From: a virus | IMG/VR virus record: IMGVR_UViG_3300025101_000256 | Location: 1-20,184 of that record | Length of the DNA stretch: 20,184 nucleotides | Strand: one strand, 5' to 3' | In this document: one piece after another, positions 7,765 to 15,500 of the stretch | How positions within the stretch are numbered: the stretch's first letter is position 1 | How the letters are laid out: every line of letters begins with the position of its first letter | Translations under genes and position numbers: made by a program | Notes under the pieces: generated by a model | Databases searched by the model: none | What the model was told of the DNA's origin: nothing | What the model saw: the letters and a program-made list of their open reading frames with translations, nothing else

Positions 7765-7988
7765 GTACAGAGACAGAAAAAATCGAAGACCTTAAAAAGT
7801 CTATCGAAACTATGGAAAAAGAGTTAGCTGAAGCTAAAAAAGCATATCGTGAAATGAGAACTAAAGGTTTACGAGATGCTATGGAAGCTAAAAAGTTAGC
7901 TGACGAGGCAGTAAAAGAAGAGATGAAAGCTCTTGGATACAATTCAACTGCTAGTCACTTTAATTGGTATTGGAGAGACCTAACGTAG
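7761..7988 (+). CDS. small coiled-coil protein
   Basis: The 75-residue protein is almost entirely a charged helix: residues 5-60 show regular hydrophobic spacing with K/E-rich positions (IEDLKKSIETMEKELAEAKK), as in a coiled coil. A short aromatic C terminus follows (HFNWYWRDLT). A strong ribosome site (AAAGGAG, about 7748-7754) precedes the ATG, which overlaps the exonuclease stop (ATGA). Its stop shares a base with the likely GTG start of the endonuclease. I recognise no family. An accessory subunit or scaffold for the flanking nucleases is possible but is not shown by the sequence. Confidence 0.65.
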   Translation: MSTETEKIEDLKKSIETMEKELAEAKKAYREMRTKGLRDAMEAKKLADEAVKEEMKALGYNSTASHFNWYWRDLT

Positions 7989-8446
7989 TGTCTCCACATC
8001 AAGCACACAGAGATGCTATAAAGCATGGGTATAGGAGTGGTTTAGAGTTAAAAATTTCTATGGCTCTTGATACTATTAGATACAAGTATGAATACGAAAG
8101 TATCAAGATAGAATGGGAAGATTTGTCATATCGCACCTATACCCCTGACTTTATTTTAAACAATGGAATAATTATAGAAACAAAAGGTAGATTTTTAGCA
8201 ATAGATAGACGAAAACATTTAGCTATAAAAAAACAACATCCTCGTTTAGACATTAGATTTGTATTTACTAACAGTAAGTCTAAGTTAAGAAAGGGAGCTA
8301 AATCATCTTATGGTCAATGGTGTGACAAATACGGATTTAGATATTATGATAGGATAATACCTGAAGATTGGTTAAAAGAAAAAGGTAAAAACAAACACCC
8401 TAAATTTATAAAGTTTGGTGGTACAAAAATAAAAAGGAGAAAGTAA
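7988..8446 (+). CDS. T7 endonuclease I-like Holliday junction resolvase
   Basis: This is a clear relative of T7 gp3, which cleaves branched DNA during recombination and packaging. Motifs include YRSGLELK, YTPDFIL, IIIETKGRF, DRRKHLAIKKQHP, LDIRFVF, KSSYGQWCDKYG and IIPEDWLKE. I set the start at GTG 7988, which shares one base with the preceding TAG (TAGTG) and has TGGAGAG about 12 bases upstream. With this start the catalytic residues are E20, D54, E64 and K66, almost the same numbers as E20, D55, E65 and K67 in T7. A TTG at 7964 would add eight residues but has no visible ribosome site. The 152-residue length fits the family. Confidence 0.92.
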   Translation: MSPHQAHRDAIKHGYRSGLELKISMALDTIRYKYEYESIKIEWEDLSYRTYTPDFILNNGIIIETKGRFLAIDRRKHLAIKKQHPRLDIRFVFTNSKSKLRKGAKSSYGQWCDKYGFRYYDRIIPEDWLKEKGKNKHPKFIKFGGTKIKRRK

Positions 8447-8788
8447 ATGGATGAATTTAAAACACGACCTGAAGATTTTACTATAAGAGTTAGACCCCTT
8501 ATTGATAAAGATAAAAATTGGACAGGAGAAATAGATGTTGTAATTATCACACAACCTCACAACGCATTATCTGACGATGATTATTACCAAATAATGCATA
8601 TATGTAAAATGATTTCATCGGTAATACCCTTAATGGAAAAAGATGTTAAACTTAGGGATACTGTTAATGATTATGTTGTAAATAAACTTGACAAAGATTA
8701 TACACATGCTATAACTAAAGATTCTAAAATTGAGAAGATTGAAGATAATGTTATTAGAATTAATTTTAGACCTGAGACAAAACACTGA
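8447..8788 (+). CDS. hypothetical acidic phage protein
   Basis: The 113-residue product starts MDEFKTRPEDFTIRVRPLID after a good ribosome site (AAAGGAGA, about 8432-8440). It appears to be a compact alpha/beta protein: N-terminal strands (FTIRVRPL, GEIDVVIIT), a central helix (YQIMHICKMISSVIPLME) and a final strand (NVIRINFRP). No catalytic or binding motif was recognised. It sits between the endonuclease and the DUF3310 gene and overlaps the latter in TGATG, so it belongs to the same transcript. The function is unknown. Confidence 0.65.
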   Translation: MDEFKTRPEDFTIRVRPLIDKDKNWTGEIDVVIITQPHNALSDDDYYQIMHICKMISSVIPLMEKDVKLRDTVNDYVVNKLDKDYTHAITKDSKIEKIEDNVIRINFRPETKH

Positions 8789-9096
8789 TGAGGCATTTGG
8801 AATATATGAAAAAAAAATTTAAGGAAGTAGAAGAAAAAGCGAAGGAGCAACAAGTGAAATATTTATCAGGAAAAAAAGAAGATATGGTTAATCATCCACC
8901 ACACTACAATAAGGCAGGGATAGAAACTATACAGGCTATAAAAGCTATGACAGATAAAGGGTTTGAATTTTATTTACAAGGTAATATTATGAAGTACCTT
9001 TGGAGATACAGGTACAAGAATGGTGCTGAAGATTTAAAGAAAGCACAATGGTATCTCAACGAGTTAATAGATGTTGTAGAAAATGATAAGAGTTAA
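8788..9096 (+). CDS. DUF3310 family protein (T7 gp1.7-type)
   Basis: The 102-residue product has a short charged coiled N terminus (1-30) and then the DUF3310 core: VNHPPHYNKAGIETIQAIKA (34-53), GNIMKYLWRYRYKNGAEDL (65-83) and KKAQWYLNELID. This small domain is common in phages and occurs in T7 gp1.7, reported as a nucleotide kinase, so a role in nucleotide metabolism is plausible next to the ribonucleotide reductase. The ATG at 8788 overlaps the preceding stop (TGATG). In-frame ATGs at 8806 and 8884 are alternatives; the last would keep only the conserved core. The family call is firm, the enzymatic role is not. Confidence 0.85.
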   Translation: MRHLEYMKKKFKEVEEKAKEQQVKYLSGKKEDMVNHPPHYNKAGIETIQAIKAMTDKGFEFYLQGNIMKYLWRYRYKNGAEDLKKAQWYLNELIDVVENDKS

Positions 9097-9256
9097 AGTA
9101 ATGTTAACATTAGATGTGGATGAGGATGAATACCCTGTTCCTGCTGATGAAAATGTAGCTGAAGAAATAGAAACAACTTTAAACGAAATGTTATATGATA
9201 TTGGTGGTATCACCATAAAAAATTTAAGAACTATACAGGAGAATAAAAATGATTAG
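9083..9256 (+). CDS. 57-aa acidic small protein bridging DUF3310 and RNR genes
   Basis: The short gene was found by reading the junction. ATG 9083 lies inside the end of the DUF3310 gene and TAG 9254-9256 lies just inside the reductase gene, so it covers the only gap between them. The product begins MIRVKVMLTLDVDEDEYPVP and continues with an ADENVAEEIE helix and a YDIGGITIKNLRTIQEN strand pair. The strand-acidic turn-helix-strand pattern is that of small conserved proteins I have seen in marine phages. Its 3' end also contains the reductase ribosome site (CAGGAG). The function is unknown. Confidence 0.6.
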   Translation: MIRVKVMLTLDVDEDEYPVPADENVAEEIETTLNEMLYDIGGITIKNLRTIQENKND

Positions 9257-11195
9257 TAACTACCTACCTACTGACTATCAAAATTTTATAGCACTTTCTC
9301 GCTATGCTAGATGGAAAGACGATGAACAAAGAAGAGAAACTTGGGGAGAAACTGTAAATAGATACTTTGATTACATGGAGAATCATTTAAAAAAGAATCA
9401 TAATTACAATATAACTAAAGCACTAAAAGAAAAGTTATCAGAGCATATATTATCTCTAGGTGTAATGCCTAGTATGAGAGCCTTAATGACTGCAGGTGTT
9501 GCACTAGAAAGATGTCATGTAGCAGGATATAACTGTAGCTACATACCTGTAGATAGTCCACGTAGCTTCGATGAATGTATGTACATACTTATGTGTGGTA
9601 CAGGTGTTGGCTTTTCTGTTGAAAGAGAGAATGTTGACAAGCTACCTGTAGTGAACGAACACTTTGAAAACTCATCTACTATCATAAAAGTAGGCGATAG
9701 CAGACCCGGTTGGTCTAAAGCATTGCGTGAATTAATTGCTATGTTGTACGCAGGACAAATACCCACTTGGGATATGTCAGAAGTTAGACCTGCAGGTGCT
9801 AGACTAAAAACCTTTGGTGGTAGAGCTTCAGGACCTGCTCCTTTAGTTGACCTGTTTAACTTCTGTATACAAAAGTTCAAGGGTGCTAAAGGCAGAAGAC
9901 TATATCCTATTGAGTGCCATGACCTTATGTGTAAAATAGGTGAGGTTGTAGTTGTAGGTGGTGTAAGACGCTCTGCTCTTATATCCTTGTCTAATTTAGG
10001 TGATGACCAAATGCGTCATGCTAAGTCGGGTAAATGGTATGATTATGAAAGTCAAAGGTCACTAGCTAATAATTCCGTAGCTTACAAAGGCAAGCCTACT
10101 ATGGGTACATTTATGAGAGAATGGTTGGCACTTTATGAATCTCATTCAGGAGAGAGAGGTATATTCAATAGAAAGTCTGCCATACGTAAGGTAGAAGAGA
10201 ATGGTAGACGTAAGTCTTCTGAAAAAGAAAATCCTTCTGAGCCTGAAGATTATATACAGTTCGGTTGTAATCCATGTAGTGAGATTATACTTAGACCTTA
10301 TCAGTTTTGTAATCTTACTGAGGTTGTTGCACGTGAAACAGATGATTTATCCACCCTTACAGATAAAGTTCGTATGGCTACAATATTAGGCACATTCCAA
10401 TCAACACTTACAGATTTCAAATATCTACGTAAGATATGGAAGACTAACACAGAAGAAGAAAGATTGTTAGGTGTTTCTTTGACAGGTATATTAGATACAA
10501 ATATATGGTCAGAGGAAATATTAATTATGTTGAAAGAGGTAGCAGTAGAGACTAATAAGAAGTTTGCAAAAGACTTAGGCATACCACAGTCTACTGCAAT
10601 CACATGTGTAAAACCTAGTGGCACAGTTAGTCAATTAGTTGACAGTGCATCAGGTATTCATGCTAGACATAATGATTACTACATCAGAACTGTACGTGGC
10701 GACAACAAAGACCCCATAACACAGTTTATGAAAGAGGCAGGAATACCTGCAGAACCCGATGTAATGAAGCCTGATAGCACTACTGTGTTTAGTTTTCCTA
10801 TGAAGTCACCTACAGGTGCTATTACAAGAACACAGATGTCAGCCATTGAACAATTAGAGTATTGGCTTATGTTTCAGAGGCATTGGTGTGAACACAAACC
10901 ATCTGTAACTATATCTGTTAAAGAAAATGAGTGGATGGAAGTAGGAGCTTGGGTGTACAAAAACTTTGATGAGGTTTCAGGTATATCCTTTTTACCCTTC
11001 AGTGACCATACATATGCTCAAGCACCTTATCAAGACGTAGAAAGAGAGGAGTATTTAGAACTAAAACAAAAGATGCCAAAGTCTATTGATTGGTCTAAAT
11101 TAGCAGACTTTGAGAAAGAAGATACAACTAGTGGGTCAAAAGAACTAGCTTGCACAGCAGATGCTTGTGAGATGGTTGACATTCAGGCTAGTTGA
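9249..11195 (+). CDS. nrdJ: adenosylcobalamin-dependent ribonucleotide reductase (class II)
   Basis: The 648-residue enzyme converts ribonucleotides to deoxyribonucleotides using coenzyme B12 to form the thiyl radical. It matches the monomeric triphosphate reductase family: an N-terminal ALERCHVAGYNCSYIPVD segment carrying one half of the redox pair, MCGTGVGFS, the NPCSEI motif with radical Cys C343 and E345, C354 in FCNLTE (the same 2- and 11-residue spacings as C408/E410/C419 of the Lactobacillus enzyme), TCVKPSGTVSQL, and a C-terminal CTADAC pair (C635, C640) for re-reduction. It is shorter than the about 739-residue Lactobacillus protein. There is no partner small subunit, as expected for class II. 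A ribosome site (CAGGAG) lies upstream. It implies a host with available cobalamin. Confidence 0.93.
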   Translation: MISNYLPTDYQNFIALSRYARWKDDEQRRETWGETVNRYFDYMENHLKKNHNYNITKALKEKLSEHILSLGVMPSMRALMTAGVALERCHVAGYNCSYIPVDSPRSFDECMYILMCGTGVGFSVERENVDKLPVVNEHFENSSTIIKVGDSRPGWSKALRELIAMLYAGQIPTWDMSEVRPAGARLKTFGGRASGPAPLVDLFNFCIQKFKGAKGRRLYPIECHDLMCKIGEVVVVGGVRRSALISLSNLGDDQMRHAKSGKWYDYESQRSLANNSVAYKGKPTMGTFMREWLALYESHSGERGIFNRKSAIRKVEENGRRKSSEKENPSEPEDYIQFGCNPCSEIILRPYQFCNLTEVVARETDDLSTLTDKVRMATILGTFQSTLTDFKYLRKIWKTNTEEERLLGVSLTGILDTNIWSEEILIMLKEVAVETNKKFAKDLGIPQSTAITCVKPSGTVSQLVDSASGIHARHNDYYIRTVRGDNKDPITQFMKEAGIPAEPDVMKPDSTTVFSFPMKSPTGAITRTQMSAIEQLEYWLMFQRHWCEHKPSVTISVKENEWMEVGAWVYKNFDEVSGISFLPFSDHTYAQAPYQDVEREEYLELKQKMPKSIDWSKLADFEKEDTTSGSKELACTADACEMVDIQAS

Positions 11196-11371
11196 TGCTA
11201 GAAAATACAATACAACTAATATGGTGGCAATGGTGGTTACTTATTGCCATCACTATAAATACTTTAATAAACTTAATTGTTTTCTTTAAAGGTAGAAAGC
11301 TACACATAAGGGAACTATTACATCTAAAACCTAAGAGAAAAGGAGAGATAAATGCAAAACCTAGAACCTAA
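11195..11371 (+). CDS. 58-aa tryptophan-rich membrane protein
   Basis: The short gene is read from the junction: ATG 11195 overlaps the reductase stop (TGATG) and the TAA at 11369-11371 lies 17 bases inside the next gene. The product has one strong membrane helix (about residues 6-31) beginning with a tryptophan cluster (IWWQWWLLIAI), followed by a basic tail (FKGRKLHIRELLHLKPKRKG). Its end contains the next gene's ribosome site (AAAGGAGAG). The topology is likely N-out with the basic tail in the cytoplasm. A small lysis or membrane-remodelling role could be imagined, but the sequence does not show one. Confidence 0.6.
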   Translation: MLENTIQLIWWQWWLLIAITINTLINLIVFFKGRKLHIRELLHLKPKRKGEINAKPRT

Positions 11372-11768
11372 TAAAGAAGACAGAAAAAAGTTTGACATAG
11401 ACTTAGAATATGGCAAAGTAAGAGAGCAGTTTGTAGCAGAGATGTTACAAGATAAAAAGATAGAAGTAAAAAGTGAGAGAGATATGTGGCAAAGAACAGG
11501 CAACATAGCCATAGAATATGAATCGTATGGTAAACCTAGTGGCATCAATGTAACAGAGGCAGACTATTGGTTTCATAATTTATGTATAGGTGAAGATGTT
11601 TTTTGTACACTTGTCTTTCGTGTGGAGAATCTCAAGAAGCTAATTGAAAAGTTAGATTACAAGAGAAGTGTATCAGGTGGAGACCATAATGCATCTAGAA
11701 TGTATCTACTAAAACTAGATAAGCTATTTTCATCTGACGTTATTAAAACATTTAAAGGAGAAAACTAA
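11352..11768 (+). CDS. predicted PD-(D/E)XK-fold phage protein
   Basis: The 138-residue product has the pattern of a small restriction-endonuclease-like family common in phages: FDIDLEYGKVREQFVAEML (helix with E25), IEVKSE (E38-x-K40, the E-x-K active-site half), TGNIAIEYE (N51, E55), then KPSGINVTEADYW (61-73) and a final TLVFRV strand. Members have been seen beside recombination genes and may cut branched or modified DNA; activity is not established for this protein. AAAGGAGAG lies 8-16 bases before the ATG. The fold is an inference from motif order. Confidence 0.65.
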   Translation: MQNLEPNKEDRKKFDIDLEYGKVREQFVAEMLQDKKIEVKSERDMWQRTGNIAIEYESYGKPSGINVTEADYWFHNLCIGEDVFCTLVFRVENLKKLIEKLDYKRSVSGGDHNASRMYLLKLDKLFSSDVIKTFKGEN

Positions 11769-12025
11769 TGAGAGAGATGTTATTATCAGCATTAAAGTCC
11801 TACTATGTAGGACACATTAATAAACATATAGCTAATGTAGAAATATATTTAAGTAGGTCTACAGGTATTGGAGAACACTCAGATATCGTAGAAGCTATGG
11901 ATAAAGAAGTAGGAGAAATCGGCAAGTACGATGACAGACTATCAATGATAATGAAATATTTAGAAAGGAGACAGTCAAATGCAGAAGCAACAGAAGAGCA
12001 AAAAAAGGAATCCAAATCTAAGTAA
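11768..12025 (+). CDS. conserved helical phage protein of unknown function
   Basis: The 85-residue product is highly helical. The segments ALKSYYVGHINKHIANVEIYL (8-28) and GIGEHSDIVEAMDKEVGEI (33-51) look like a type seen repeatedly in marine phages without known function. The C terminus is charged and probably disordered (EEQKKESKSK). It starts right at the stop of the preceding gene (TAATG) and overlaps the next gene by 47 bases. No catalytic motif was recognised. Confidence 0.65.
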   Translation: MREMLLSALKSYYVGHINKHIANVEIYLSRSTGIGEHSDIVEAMDKEVGEIGKYDDRLSMIMKYLERRQSNAEATEEQKKESKSK

Positions 12026-12227
12026 ATATGATGCACCCTTGAAAATACAATTTAACAAGGGTATGTCAGACTTTAAGAGAGGTAGAGTCACTAATCCGTA
12101 TAACCTCAATACTATGCAAGCACGAGAGTGGGTACGAGGTTTTAACATAGCCTACTTTCAAAGACTAGAAAGGGTCAAAAGGGATGAGGCTAGAAGAAGA
12201 GGCGAAAAAGTTCATGCAGTCAGTTAA
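11979..12227 (+). CDS. ribosome modulation factor-like small basic protein
   Basis: The 82-residue product is strongly basic. Its middle resembles ribosome modulation factor (Rmf): G28 and G35 seven residues apart, NPY at 39-41 in place of Rmf's CPY, R49, W51, G54-F55 and A58 in REWVRGFNIA, in the same order and nearly the same spacing as R..WLGGW..A in E. coli Rmf. Rmf binds 30S subunits and promotes inactive ribosome dimers. The N terminus (MQKQQKSKKRNP) and C terminus are rich in K and R. It has a strong ribosome site (AAAGGAG, about 11964-11970) inside the preceding gene. The similarity is from memory; a helix-turn-helix-like DNA-binding role is an alternative. Confidence 0.6.
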   Translation: MQKQQKSKKRNPNLSKYDAPLKIQFNKGMSDFKRGRVTNPYNLNTMQAREWVRGFNIAYFQRLERVKRDEARRRGEKVHAVS

Positions 12228-12543
12228 TAAGAGTTTGATAACTGCGAATGAATATCAAGAGAAGTGTAAAGCTACAGCAATATATCCAAAGAAAGATGCT
12301 ATAGCTTACCTTTCTCTTGGTCTTGTAAGTGAAGCAGGAGAAGTTGCAGGGAAAGTAAAGAAGAACATACGTGATGGTACAGAATCAAATGTAGCTTTTG
12401 AGATAGGAGATGTTCTGTGGTATTGTGCTATGTTAGCTAATGAATTAGATGTTAACTTAGGTAAAATAATGGAAGATAATCTACATAAACTTAATAGTAG
12501 AAAAGAAAGAGGAACACTTGCAGGTTCAGGAGATAATAGATAA
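12184..12543 (+). CDS. mazG: MazG-like nucleotide pyrophosphohydrolase
   Basis: The 119-residue all-alpha protein belongs to the MazG/dUTPase-like superfamily, which hydrolyses NTPs or alarmones to monophosphates. The metal-binding signature is complete: E50 and E53 in GLVSEAGEVAGK, then E73 and D76 in FEIGDVLWY, followed by N99 and K102 in the NLHKLNSRK stretch. The start is uncertain: ATG 12184 has AAAAGGG just before it, whereas ATG 12214 would give a more typical short N terminus but has no close ribosome site. In marine phages MazG sits with ribonucleotide reductase and is thought to adjust nucleotide or (p)ppGpp pools. The gene ends flush against the opposite-strand block. Confidence 0.85.
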   Translation: MRLEEEAKKFMQSVNKSLITANEYQEKCKATAIYPKKDAIAYLSLGLVSEAGEVAGKVKKNIRDGTESNVAFEIGDVLWYCAMLANELDVNLGKIMEDNLHKLNSRKERGTLAGSGDNR

Positions 12544-15500
12544 TTATTTAGGTCTTTGCTTAGAGTAAAAAGACTTAGTTGAAGTTAAAGATAATAAATA
12601 ATCTACATCATCTGCATTAAAAAAATCAGGCTCTCTATTCTTATCTATCTCAAATTGTTTTAAGGCAGTTCTTTTTGTAACCTCATAGTTACCTCTAAAT
12701 CTAGATATCATTCCTGACAAAGTAGCATCTGTTTGTCCTGTTTTAAGTTCAGCACGAATTGATTGTTTCATAACTTTTATGTAGTCACGAACACGTGAAG
12801 CAGTTTCATCAGCACTTAAATTTTCTTCAGCAGCAGTCATTAAAACTTCGGGTATTTCTCTGTTCATGGCTTCGCCAATCTCTTTGTTCATGTATCTATC
12901 AACTTTAGCAGAACTAGTTCTAGACATAAAATCTCTGTATGTAAATCCTAATTGATTTAATCTCTGTACATAATTAGGTGGCACACGATTTAAGGTAGCA
13001 CCAAACATGATTTTCATAAATGGTAATATTCTTTCAGGCACTTCTTCAAATCTAGGGTCTTCTTTAAATGGTACATCATCTTGGTCAAAACCGACAGACT
13101 CACCTACTCTAGCTAATCTAGATTTAAAGGGTTTAAATACACCTTGAAAGAAAGATTCAATACCATCCATTTTTTCAGGGTCTGAGTTATAATCTCTTTG
13201 TCTTTGATATGTGTCTCCTATACCTAACTGTGCAGGAGCAGATGCAAAATCAGCTATTTGATAAAGAGGTTGTAAATACCCACTTATAGCTTCACCTAGA
13301 TATCTACCTAAATTATTATAAGTATCTTGCATTTCTAATGGGTCAGTAGAACTACTTAATAAATCTTCTGTCATTAAAGCGATAGGACCTTTACCTCTAA
13401 AGTTAGTGCCTGTAAATCCCTCTACCATTTCTCCTATATTTTTTTTACTAAAGTTATCATTAACTAACTTAGGGTCAAATCCTCTATGTATCATCTCTCC
13501 AATCAGGAGATATGGAGTTATAGGAAAAAATGGTCTAGCATCAAACTCATTGCCCTTACCATCTTTTAAATTATACCACTCTGAACCTGCTGTTTCACCA
13601 TCAGGGTCACGAAGTAAATAACCAAGTGCTATGAGAGGTGTACCACCTGCAATACCTTCAGCTAATTGTCTGTACATACCATCTGTAATCTGTTGACCTT
13701 TTAGTTTGGATGCACCCATTCTAAACAGAGCAGTTCCTGCACCTGTAACATTGTAGTTATAGGTCATCTCTATGGCTTTAAACATAAATCTTGGGAATGG
13801 TATGGCTAATGTTAAACCTGATTTAACAATAAAGTTATTTGCCTGTCTAAACAAAGAAAATCTAGGTTGACTGGCATATGTAAATTCTAGTGCATCATCT
13901 ACACCTTTAGCTATCATATCCTCTGATATATTTTCTGTTAGTCTACCTGTTTTTAATACATCAACCATGTCTATGCCTTTGTTAAACAGTTGACGTTGTA
14001 TTGATGTAGTAAAAGCACCATTACGATACAAGGCTTCTTGTAGTCTGTTAAAGTAGTTTAGTGTTGTAATAGCACCTTCCCACTTATCTAATACAGGATT
14101 TGAACCTTCACTTAACTTACTTTGTTTATTAGACAAAGCAGCTTGAGCAGGATTCTTCTTGACTAGTGTATTTTTTACCTCTGAGTATTGATTATAAAAT
14201 CTTACTTTCTGTTCAGGAAAAGCGTCTAACATAAATTGTGCTATGTTTGCTGCATCCTCTTGATTTCCATAAGTGTGTTTTAATTGTGCTATAGTATTTT
14301 TAAAACCAAACTTTTTATTTGGATTGATGGCTGACTCAAAACCATACACAAGTGTATCAACACCTGACCTTATAGTCTGTGACAATGCGTTACGTGTAGC
14401 AGTGGCAACACCACTAACTAATGTTAATCTTCTTATATCTTCTAATCTTCTGAGTGTAGGAGTTAATCTATCTATTGCTTCTGCTTCAGCATCCTCTGCA
14501 ACTTCTCCTGCTGTTTTACGTCTAGCTGCTTTCACAAAGTTTCTTTTTAGTGCACTTAGTTTACCTAGTGTTTTACCTGCCATACTAGCATCTGTAAATA
14601 AAGCCGCGGCTATTTCTCTTCTAGTTACACCATACTTACCTAGTATGTTAGTCATTTCGTCTAAACTCTCTTCAGACATATTACTTGTTATGTTTAATAA
14701 TCTTTCACTAACACGTTCTTTTGCTTGTAATGGAGAAGTCAAAGATTTTAAAGTTACATTGTCTCCTATTACATCAGGGTTATCAACTAACTTTAATTTA
14801 CCATCTTTCATACCTGCAATTATTTCAGATACTGCTGCTGTAGTTCTTTCAAATATATCAAAACTAATAGTAGGTTCTACTAAATCTTCATCAATATCAA
14901 GATTCTTAAAAAAACCTTTTGCTTCATCTGATTCTTTGATTACTTTAGAATCTATGCCTTTAATCTTGCCTTTCTTAGAACCTGTTTTGTAACGTAATAT
15001 AGCCTTTTCACCATAGATATTTGTAATACCTTTAGCTAAGTTTTCTCTTATATCATCTGATTGCACACCTAATTCTAAATTCTTTTGCAACGCAGCTTCA
15101 GTTTGCTCTTCTCTTACTTTTTTCCATGCTTCATCTAACTCCCCACGAGTAGCTATGCCTACTTTTTTCTCTGCATTGAACTTACCTACACCTGATATTG
15201 TACCTGCTGTTAGACCACCTATGCCTGCTACTGTAGCTGTTCTACCATAGTCAATCTCTTTCTTAGCACCCATTTCAATCTCAACATTCTGAACCATAAT
15301 ATCTGTTACTGCGGCTCCTGCGGCTTCAACACCAAAAGTTATACCTGCGGCTTTAAGTGCTTGTCTAAACGGAGATACCCCAAGTGCTTTAGATGTGCCT
15401 GTTACTGCTCTACCAATACCTGCTGTGACAGCAGTAAGAGGGTCTGTAAAAGCAGCCATGACATTACCTGTCACATTATCTGCAATATCAGCTATAGTTT

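Noticed and set aside
11176-11204. Possible promoter TTGACA-17-TAGAAA at the end of the reductase gene
   Set aside because: The -10 matches only 4 of 6 positions and the whole element lies in coding sequence; too weak to list.
12552-12574. GTCTTT/AAAGAC inverted repeat near the convergent junction
   Set aside because: A 6-bp AT-rich stem with an 11-base loop and no clear U-tract in either direction is not a convincing terminator.
14273-14992. Long + strand open frame opposite the 1195-aa gene
   Set aside because: It is antisense to a continuous coding frame, has no ribosome site, and its S/L/P-rich product is what the complement of an AT-rich gene gives.
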